A stretch of 64,000 nucleotides of DNA, from contig CAWEME010000020.1 in NCBI GenBank assembly GCA_963810055.1, forward strand, positions 1-64,000, given 5' to 3'. This stretch comes from REEB95 sp963810055. Lineage in GTDB: Bacteria > Pseudomonadota > Alphaproteobacteria > ATCC43930 > CGMCC-115725. Within the stretch, counting starts at the first letter, position 1. Every line of letters begins with the position of its first letter. Under the pieces are notes generated by a model. It worked only from the letters and a program-made list of their open reading frames with translations, did no database searches and was not told where the DNA came from. A program made the translations under genes and the position numbers. Below are positions 26,236 through 32,281 of this stretch, piece after piece.

Positions 26236-27327
26236 CTAGATCGCGGCCCGGGCGACCGAAACGGCCTGCCGTCCGCCGCGCCATGTGCCCGGTCCGGCAT
26301 CGAAGACGCCCGCGCATTTCGTTCGGCATTCGGCACAACGGCCCTCCTCGTCCAGGCCCCAGGCGGTGATGACGTAGCGGTCGCGCCCGATCAAAAGGGC
26401 GCGGCAGTTATGGCAGAAGGTGCTGTCGCCTTCCGGATCGAAGACATTGCCCGTGAACGCGTAGCGGATGCCGTTCTTCAGCGCGATCCGCCGCGCGCGG
26501 CGCAGCGTGGACACGGGGGTCGCGGGCCGGTCGAGCATTTTCCAAGCCGGATGAAACGCGGTGAAGAACAGCGGAACCTCGGGGCCGAGACGGGTTGCGA
26601 CCCATTGCGTCATCGCCTCGACTTCCGGATCCGAATCGTTGAGGCCCGGGATCATCAGATACGTGATTTCCAGCCAGACCCGGGTCTCGTTCTTCAGATA
26701 GACCAGGGTGTCGAGGACCGGCTCGAGATGCGCGCCGCAGATTTCGTGATAGAACGGCTCGGTGAACCCCTTCAGGTCGACATTGGCGGCGTCGATGAGG
26801 CGGAAGAATTCGCGGCGCGGCTCCGGGCAGATATAGCCGGCGGTCACCGCGACGGTCTTGATGCCGCGCGCGCGGCAGGCGCCGGCCACGTCGACGGCGT
26901 ATTCGAGAAAGATGGTGGGATCGTTGTAGGTGAAGGCGACGCTGCGGCAGCCGAGCCGTTCCGCGGCGCGCGCGATCTCTTCGGGCGAGGCGGTTTCGGC
27001 GAGGGTGTCGAATTCGCGGGACCGGCTGATGTCCCAATTCTGGCAGAACTTGCAGGCCAGATTGCATCCCGCCGTTCCGAAGGACAGCACCGGCGTGCCC
27101 GGGAGGAAATGGTTGAGCGGTTTCTTCTCGATCGGATCGATGCAAAAGCCGCTCGAACGGCCATAGCTGGCGAGCACCATCCGGTCCGCCTGCCGCTCCC
27201 GCACGAAGCAGAAGCCCTTCTGGCCGTCGTGAAGCTTGCAGAACCGCGGGCATAAATCGCACTCGATCCGGCCGTCCTCGAGTTTGCGCCAGTACCGCGC
27301 CGGGTGGATGGGCTGGGGATCGCGCAC
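26236..27327 (-). CDS. amrS: AmmeMemoRadiSam system radical SAM enzyme (AmrS-like)
   Basis: Radical SAM protein of about 363 residues, formerly often called a PflA-like activase. The N-terminal zinc-like cluster CDLCPRFCKL and the SAM cluster CNLACKFCQNWD are intact; FHPAWKM and a C-terminal Cys group (FCHNC, CAECRTKC) are typical of the AmrS type. Its usual partners, a MEMO-like AmrB and an AMMECR1-like AmrA, are not within the window. I moved the start from 27357 to GTG 27327 because GGAGG lies just upstream of it, which also leaves 46 bp to an FNR-like site. Biological role unknown. Confidence 0.78.
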   Translation of the reverse strand: MRDPQPIHPARYWRKLEDGRIECDLCPRFCKLHDGQKGFCFVRERQADRMVLASYGRSSGFCIDPIEKKPLNHFLPGTPVLSFGTAGCNLACKFCQNWDISRSREFDTLAETASPEEIARAAERLGCRSVAFTYNDPTIFLEYAVDVAGACRARGIKTVAVTAGYICPEPRREFFRLIDAANVDLKGFTEPFYHEICGAHLEPVLDTLVYLKNETRVWLEITYLMIPGLNDSDPEVEAMTQWVATRLGPEVPLFFTAFHPAWKMLDRPATPVSTLRRARRIALKNGIRYAFTGNVFDPEGDSTFCHNCRALLIGRDRYVITAWGLDEEGRCAECRTKCAGVFDAGPGTWRGGRQAVSVARAAI

Positions 27328-27372
27328 AGCACGCCTCCGTCCCGAAACTGCGGGCATCGCCGCGCCGCCGCT

Positions 27373-27386
27373 ATGATTTAGATCAA
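27373..27386 (-). promoter_or_regulatory. FNR-like site upstream of the radical SAM gene
   Basis: The minus strand reads TTGATCTAAATCAT, the same 14-mer as at 23266-23279. It is 46 bp from GTG 27327 and could also act on the plus-strand repressor gene at 27502. Confidence 0.55.
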
Positions 27387-27456
27387 GGGAGCTCCGCCGG
27401 GTCCGGCGCCTGCCCCGGCCGCTTCCGCCCTTGAAAGCGCCCCGGGCCTCCTTTAT

Positions 27457-27472
27457 ATAAGCATTACCTTAT
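27457..27472. promoter_or_regulatory. Probable operator of the BigR-type operon
   Basis: A perfect inverted repeat, ATAAG-CATTAC-CTTAT, lies 30 bp before ATG 27502 in a short A+T-rich stretch. It resembles the ATATAAG-type operators bound by BigR repressors, so self-repression relieved by sulfide or persulfide is likely. Confidence 0.65.
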
Positions 27473-27501
27473 TAAGCGATGTCTTATGAAAGAGGCCTGT
27501 C

Positions 27502-27837
27502 ATGACCGCTTTGGCGATCCGCAAACCCCGCGATTTCGAGGCCAAGGCCGGCGCGGCCGCCGCCTTGCTCGCCGCCCTCGCCAATCCGCGCCGGCTGATG
27601 ATCCTGTGCGAGCTCGCCCAGGGCGAGCGTCCGGTCGGCGCGCTGGTGCGCGAAGTGGGCCTGCAGCAGGCCGCGGTGTCGCAGCATCTCGCCAAGCTGC
27701 GCCGCGCCGGCATCGTCGCCAGCCGGAAGCAGGCGCAGAGCGCGTTCTACCGGCTCAAGAGCCCGGCGGCGGTCGCCGTCATCAACACGCTCTCCGCGAT
27801 CTTCTGTCCCCCGTCCCCCCGCAAAGCGAAAAGGTAG
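27502..27837 (+). CDS. bigR: BigR/SqrR-type ArsR repressor, sulfide sensing
   Basis: ArsR-family winged-helix repressor of 111 residues. The recognition helix region LQQAAVSQHLAKLRRAGIVA is typical. Only two cysteines are present, Cys36 (ILCELAQGE) and Cys102 (AIFCPP). Their spacing of 66 equals that of the redox Cys pair of BigR (Cys42/108) and SqrR (Cys41/107), which forms a disulfide or polysulfide bridge on exposure to sulfide. AGAGG precedes ATG 27502. The gene leads a rhodanese and a TauE/SafE gene, the usual BigR operon content. Metal sensing is less likely because no further ligands are seen. Confidence 0.85.
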   Translation: MTALAIRKPRDFEAKAGAAAALLAALANPRRLMILCELAQGERPVGALVREVGLQQAAVSQHLAKLRRAGIVASRKQAQSAFYRLKSPAAVAVINTLSAIFCPPSPRKAKR

Positions 27838-27841
27838 GCCC

Positions 27842-28369
27842 ATGTCCCTCAAGCCCATCGAACCCCGCGATTTGAAGCGCCGTCTCGACGACGGCAGCGC
27901 CGTGCTGATCGACATCCGCGAGGCGGACGAGTTCGCGCGCGAGCACATCATCGGCGCGCGGCTCGCGCCGCTGTCGGGCTTCGACCGTCACGATTTCGAC
28001 CGCGACCGCGGCAAGGCCGCGGTCTTCGCCTGCAAGAGCGGCAACCGCACCGCCGCCAACGCCGGCCGCATCATCGCCAAGGGCTTCCGCGAGGCCTATG
28101 TGCTGAAGGGCGGCATCGACGGCTGGAAGGCGGCCGGGCTTCCGGTCCACCTGAACCGCAAGGCGCCCATCGACCTTCAGCGCCAGGTGCAGATCGCCGC
28201 CGGCGCGCTGGTGCTGGCCGGCGTCGTCCTGGGCTTCCTGGTTTCACCCTGGTTCTTCGCGCTGTCCGGCGCGGTCGGCGCCGGGCTGATGCAGGCGGGC
28301 TTCACCGGCTTTTGCGGCATGGCCAATCTGCTGCGCCAAATGCCCTGGAACCGCCGGCAGGCGGCGTGA
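27842..28369 (+). CDS. Rhodanese with membrane tail (DUF2892 type)
   Basis: A 175-residue protein: an N-terminal rhodanese domain with VLIDIREADEFAREHIIGAR and active Cys64 in CKSGNRTA, then two C-terminal membrane helices (AAGALVLAGVVLGFLVSPWF, LMQAGFTGFCGMANLL) of the YgaP/DUF2892 type. It starts 4 bp after bigR and overlaps the next gene. It likely moves persulfide sulfur at the inner membrane as part of sulfide detoxification together with the exporter that follows. Confidence 0.85.
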   Translation: MSLKPIEPRDLKRRLDDGSAVLIDIREADEFAREHIIGARLAPLSGFDRHDFDRDRGKAAVFACKSGNRTAANAGRIIAKGFREAYVLKGGIDGWKAAGLPVHLNRKAPIDLQRQVQIAAGALVLAGVVLGFLVSPWFFALSGAVGAGLMQAGFTGFCGMANLLRQMPWNRRQAA

Positions 28370-29148
28370 CCGTTGCGGCCGCCATCCTCGCCGTCCTGTC
28401 GGGCGGCCTGGTCGGATTTTCGCTCGGATTGATCGGCGGCGGCGGATCGATCCTGGCGGTGCCGCTGCTGCTCTACGTCGTCGGCGTTCATGACCCGCAT
28501 GTCGCGATCGGCACCAGCGCTTTGGCGGTGTCCGTCAACGCCTTCGCCAACATGCTCGGCCATTGGCGCGGCGGCACGGTCAAGTGGCCCTGCGCGGCGG
28601 TGTTCGCGGCCTCGGGCGCGGTTGGCGCCGCGCTCGGCTCTTCGCTCGGCAAGGCGACCAACGGAAACGCGCTGCTGTTCCTGTTCGCGCTGGCGATGCT
28701 GGCGGTCGGATCGGCGATGCTGCGGCCGCGCGCCGGCGGCGGCGATCCCGAGGTGCGGATCGATCCGCGCATCGCGGTGCGGCTCATCGGCATCGGCGCG
28801 CTGACCGGCGCGATTTCGGGCTTTTTCGGTATCGGCGGCGGCTTCCTGATCGTGCCGGGCATCATGCTGGGCAGCGGCATGCCGATCATCAACGCGATCG
28901 GGTCCTCCCTGCTTTCGGTCGGCGTGTTCGGGCTGACCACGGCCGCCAATTACGCGCTGGCGGGCCTGGTCGACTGGCCGGTGGCCGGCGCCTTCGTCGC
29001 GGGCGGCATCGGCGGCGGCATCCTGGGCATGAAAGCCGCCATCGCCCTGGCGCCCCGCAGACAGGCCCTGACGCGGATTTTCGCCGGATTCGTCCTGGCG
29101 GTCGCCGCCTACATGCTGGCGCGCAGCGGCTACGCCCTGTTCGGCTGA
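28366..29148 (+). CDS. TauE/SafE family sulfite/organosulfur exporter
   Basis: Integral membrane protein of 260 residues with about eight helices and the TauE/SafE repeats GLIGGGGSILAVPLLLYVVG and FFGIGGGFLIVPGIMLGSGM. GTG 28366 overlaps the rhodanese stop. In BigR operons this protein exports sulfite or related products of sulfide oxidation. In this island it complements the sulfite-oxidase-type enzyme at 17 kb. No sulfur dioxygenase (Blh/PDO) gene is visible, which BigR operons often carry. Confidence 0.85.
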   Translation: MTVAAAILAVLSGGLVGFSLGLIGGGGSILAVPLLLYVVGVHDPHVAIGTSALAVSVNAFANMLGHWRGGTVKWPCAAVFAASGAVGAALGSSLGKATNGNALLFLFALAMLAVGSAMLRPRAGGGDPEVRIDPRIAVRLIGIGALTGAISGFFGIGGGFLIVPGIMLGSGMPIINAIGSSLLSVGVFGLTTAANYALAGLVDWPVAGAFVAGGIGGGILGMKAAIALAPRRQALTRIFAGFVLAVAAYMLARSGYALFG

Positions 29149-29267
29149 ACCCGCGTCTAGGTGACCCTTGCCTTGACGACTCTTGCCTTGACTCTGGTGT
29201 TCCTTGTTTGTTCTCATGACCGGTTCCGGGCACGAGGCCCCTTTGGAATGGTTCGGGACAGGGCTGC

Positions 29268-30521
29268 ATGCGCAAGCCGGAAACGATCGAAAAGCTCTAT
29301 CTCGATTTCGACGGCTTCTTCGCCTCGGTTCTGCAACAGGCCATGCCGAGCTTGCGCGGCCGGCCGGTGGGCGTGATCCCCTTCGAAACATCGGCGGCCT
29401 ATTCGACCGTGGTCATCGCCTGTTCGAAAGAGGCCAAGGCGAGGGGCTGCAAGAACGTCATGCCCGTGCCGGACGCGCTCAAGCTCTGCCCCGAGCTGGT
29501 GCTGGTGACGCAGCGGCCCGATTTGTTCCGGCGCGCGCATAACGCGCTGCTCAACGAGATCTACTGCGAGATCCCGATCGAGACGGTCAAATCCATCGAC
29601 GAGCTCACCTGCAAGCTCGACCCGGCGGCAATATCCGATCCCGAATCCCTGGCGCAACGGATCAAGCGCCGCATCCGCCGCAACATCGGCGAGCAGATCA
29701 CCTGCTCGATCGGATTCGCCGCCAACCGGCTGCTCGCCAAGATCGCCTGCAAGGTCGACAAGCCCAACGGCGTCACGATCTGGCGGCCCGAATCCATGCC
29801 GGAGCCGCTCTTCGCCTTGGCGCTCGCGGACATTCCGGGCGTGGGCAAGCGGATGGAAGCGCGCCTGGCCGAGGCGGAGATCACGACCATCAGCGAGCTT
29901 TGGCACACCCAGCCGAAACAGTTGCGCGCCTTGTGGAAGAACGTCAACGGCGAGCGCATGTGGTACGCGCTCCACGGCTACGACCTGCACGCGCTGCCGA
30001 CCTCGCGCGGCATGTTCGGCCACGGCCGCGTGCTGCCGCCGCAGTGGCGGGATTTCGAGCATGCGCAGTCCTGCTCCCGCCTGCTTTTGACCAAGGCGGC
30101 GCGGCGGATGCGGCGCGGCGGCTATTACGCGGGAAGGCTCGGGCTGTGGCTCGACAACCGCGGATGCTCCTGGTTCGGCCAGCGCGAGATTCCCTGCGTG
30201 CAGGACGACCAGGCTTGCCTCGCCGCCCTCAAGCTCCTGTGGCGCAAGGCGCGGGCCGAATTGCCCCCGCGCAGCGAAATCATCCGCCTCGGGGTGACCT
30301 TGTCGGAACTGTCGCCGGCCAACCGGCGCCAACTCGACCTGTTCCTCAACGACGACAAGGAGCGGCGGAAATGCGAGACCCTGACCAACGCCATCGACGG
30401 GCTCAACCGCAAATTCGGCAAGCGGGTGGTGACGCTGGGGCCGTGGACGCCGCCGCCCGGCGGCTATGCCGGCGGCAAGATCGCCTATAACCGGATTCCC
30501 TCGGCGGAGGATTTCTGGTGA
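29268..30521 (+). CDS. Y-family DNA polymerase (DinB/UmuC type)
   Basis: Translesion polymerase of 417 residues. Catalytic residues are Asp13 in LYLDFDGFFASVLQQA and Asp111-Glu112 in SIDEL. The thumb HhH region reads ALADIPGVGKRMEARLAEAE. The C-terminal finger domain is present. It is not closely like DinB or UmuC in the N-terminal loop (SAAYSTVVIACSKEAKARGC), and no beta-clamp motif is evident at the C-terminus. The start ATG 29268 has a weak ribosome site. The gene overlaps a small putative zinc protein at its 3' end, an arrangement I do not know from described polymerase operons. Confidence 0.82.
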   Translation: MRKPETIEKLYLDFDGFFASVLQQAMPSLRGRPVGVIPFETSAAYSTVVIACSKEAKARGCKNVMPVPDALKLCPELVLVTQRPDLFRRAHNALLNEIYCEIPIETVKSIDELTCKLDPAAISDPESLAQRIKRRIRRNIGEQITCSIGFAANRLLAKIACKVDKPNGVTIWRPESMPEPLFALALADIPGVGKRMEARLAEAEITTISELWHTQPKQLRALWKNVNGERMWYALHGYDLHALPTSRGMFGHGRVLPPQWRDFEHAQSCSRLLLTKAARRMRRGGYYAGRLGLWLDNRGCSWFGQREIPCVQDDQACLAALKLLWRKARAELPPRSEIIRLGVTLSELSPANRRQLDLFLNDDKERRKCETLTNAIDGLNRKFGKRVVTLGPWTPPPGGYAGGKIAYNRIPSAEDFW

Positions 30522-30772
30522 ATTGGCAGAACGACACCGCGCTCCGGGATCTGGACGACAGCGTGCTGCTGGAAGCGACCTGCATGAGATGCCTGCATGT
30601 CTGGCTGCAAAGCCCGGTGCAGCTCCTGATCAAGGTCGATCACCGCGACGTGCATCTGGACGAGGTCGCCAAAAACCTGGCATGCCCGAGGCCGGGCTGC
30701 CGCCATGTCGGCGTCAGGCTGGCCCTGATCAAGAACGAGGACACCAGCGGTTTCGTCGGCGGGATGCCGTAG
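30518..30772 (+). CDS. Small zinc-ribbon-like protein coupled to the Y-family polymerase
   Basis: An 84-residue protein starting at GTG 30518, which overlaps the polymerase stop, so translation is probably coupled. It carries two Cys pairs, CMRC and CPRPGC, in LEATCMRCLHVWLQSP and AKNLACPRPGCRHVGVRL, spaced as a zinc ribbon. I do not recognise a named family. The overlap suggests that it works with the polymerase, for example as a structural or recruitment factor, but there is no direct evidence. Confidence 0.65.
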   Translation: MNWQNDTALRDLDDSVLLEATCMRCLHVWLQSPVQLLIKVDHRDVHLDEVAKNLACPRPGCRHVGVRLALIKNEDTSGFVGGMP

Positions 30773-30811
30773 CCGCGTCCCGATCCGCTTTGACCGGACG
30801 GGCCTTGGGGT

Positions 30812-30831
30812 GGGTGCTGGAAGAGAACGGC
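30812..30831 (+). repeat. Direct repeat, right copy (folC 3'-end match)
   Basis: Exact copy of the 20 bases at 6604-6623. The local reading RSALTGRALGWVLEENG faintly resembles the folC tail GSLYLAGRVLEENG over a longer stretch, so this may be a decayed folC end. It lies 52 bp before the rhomboid gene, where the expected synteny resumes. The rest of the gap 30773-30883 holds nothing else I can name. Confidence 0.65.
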
Positions 30832-30883
30832 AAGCTTCCGCTAAAATCGGACCGGCGGGCATTTTCCCGGGGAAAACGAAGAC

Positions 30884-31546
30884 ATGATCCCGCTCCAGGA
30901 CGAAACGCGGCGGCCCCGGCGCTTTCCCATCGTCACCGCGTCGCTCATCGCGCTCAACGCGTTCGCCTTCATCCTCGAACTGACCGAGGGCGGCGCGTTC
31001 GTCGACCGCTGGTCGCTGGTCCCGGCCGACGTCGTTTCCGGCCAGGACCTGGTCACGATCCTGACCGCGCTGTTCATGCACGCCAGCTGGTCGCACATCC
31101 TGGGCAACATGGTGTTCCTCTGGGCGTTCGGCCCGGAGATCGAAGACGCGATGAACCCCGCGCGCTACCTGGTCTTCTATCTGGCCGGCGGAATCGTCTC
31201 GATGGCGGCGCAGATCGCCGTCGATCCCGGATCGACGGTTCCCAATCTCGGCGCCAGCGGCGCGATCGCCGCCGTGATGGGCGCGTTCCTGGTGACCTAT
31301 CCGCGCGACAAGATCCGCACCATCCTGATCATCGGCTTTTTCGTCCGCATCACCTTCGTCCCGGCGGCGCTGCTGATCGGGTTCTGGTTCCTGATCCAAC
31401 TGGTGAGCTTCGGCGCCATCACCGGCGGGGAGGAAGGCGGCGTGGCCTATATGGCGCATATCGGCGGCGTGGTTTTCGGGGCGGCCACGGCGCGGCTGTT
31501 CGAGGATCCGCGCCGGCTCGCCGCCAGGCCGTGGGACCCGGACTGA
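30884..31546 (+). CDS. Rhomboid intramembrane serine protease
   Basis: A 220-residue protein with six membrane helices. The catalytic dyad is Ser125 in NLGASGAIAAVMG and His192 in YMAHIGGVVFG. The conserved HASWSHILGNMVFLWAFG with the oxyanion Asn is present. Rhomboids cleave within membrane helices; the target here is unknown. GGGGAAAACGAAGAC precedes ATG 30884. It is the first gene right of the folC-like direct repeat. Confidence 0.88.
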   Translation: MIPLQDETRRPRRFPIVTASLIALNAFAFILELTEGGAFVDRWSLVPADVVSGQDLVTILTALFMHASWSHILGNMVFLWAFGPEIEDAMNPARYLVFYLAGGIVSMAAQIAVDPGSTVPNLGASGAIAAVMGAFLVTYPRDKIRTILIIGFFVRITFVPAALLIGFWFLIQLVSFGAITGGEEGGVAYMAHIGGVVFGAATARLFEDPRRLAARPWDPD

Positions 31547-31557
31547 CCGGCGGCGGG

Positions 31558-31686
31558 TCAGTGGACCAGGAGAAGGTCGAGTGCGACGCCGGCGCCCTGC
31601 ATCGCCACGGCGGCGGTCACGATCAGCAGCAGGCTGAGCTTGCGGCGCGCGCGCCGGACGGGCGGCAATAATCTGGGAACGGACAT
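31558..31686 (-). CDS. Possible small membrane protein
   Basis: A 42-residue frame, MSVPRLLPPVRRARRKLS then LLLIVTAAVAMQGAGVALDL, with a basic N-terminus and one membrane helix. An AAGG lies upstream of ATG 31686. It is convergent with the rhomboid gene and lies downstream of trxA. Too short to judge by codon use, and I know no family. It could equally be a chance frame. Confidence 0.3.
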   Translation of the reverse strand: MSVPRLLPPVRRARRKLSLLLIVTAAVAMQGAGVALDLLLVH

Positions 31687-31760
31687 GGTGAGGCCTTAAC
31701 GGTGGTTGAGATTTGCCCGATATAAGGGCCGCTTCCCGTTAAGGTTCCAGAGGGATTACC

Positions 31761-31819
31761 GGCCGCCCTTATAAAGGCCGCGTAGAGACGGGCGGCCAGA
31801 CCCCCGCTTGCGCGGGGGT
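31761..31819 (-). terminator. Possible terminator region downstream of trxA
   Basis: Two hairpins follow the trxA stop on the minus strand: ACCCCCGC with GCGGGGGT around a 4-base loop at 31800-31819, and an 8-bp stem GGCCGCCC (31761-31768) with GGGCGGCC (31790-31797). Neither has a clear T run, so termination is plausible but not certain. Confidence 0.4.
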
Positions 31820-31827
31820 GGCGGAAA

Positions 31828-32148
31828 TCACAGGACCGACTGCACCCATTCCAGCAGCTTGGTCTTGGGCAGCGCGCCGATCTTGGTGGCGGTGACCTGG
31901 CCATTCTTGAACAGCATTAGGGTGGGGATGCCGTGCACGCCGTATTTGCTCGGCGTCTGCGGGTTTTCGTCGACATTGACCTTGGCGATGGTCACCTTGC
32001 CGGCCAGGGTGGCGGCGAGATCGTCGAGGATGGGCGCGATCATCTTGCACGGCCCGCACCACTCCGCCCAGAAATCGACCAGCACCGGCTTCTGCGCGCG
32101 CAGCACCTCGGCGTCGAAAGACGAATCGGTGACCTTGTTCGGCTTCAT
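31828..32148 (-). CDS. trxA: Thioredoxin 1
   Basis: Classic 106-residue thioredoxin, the general dithiol reductant of the cytosol. Active site WCGPC with Cys31 and Cys34 in VDFWAEWCGPCKMIAPIL, and the cis-Pro loop GIPTLMLFKNG. It follows addA on the minus strand, as in many alphaproteobacteria where folC would come next. Here folC lies 25 kb away, beyond the accessory block. Confidence 0.95.
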   Translation of the reverse strand: MKPNKVTDSSFDAEVLRAQKPVLVDFWAEWCGPCKMIAPILDDLAATLAGKVTIAKVNVDENPQTPSKYGVHGIPTLMLFKNGQVTATKIGALPKTKLLEWVQSVL

Positions 32149-32281
32149 GCCATTCTCCCAAACACCAAAAACGCGAAACGAGCGGCGAAGCTTAGGCGAG
32201 CTAAGGAAAGCGGGTCAAGCGCGGCTGCCGCAGATATGCACCGGTCCTGGCGCATGGCTCGATGGCTTGAAATGCAAGCTT

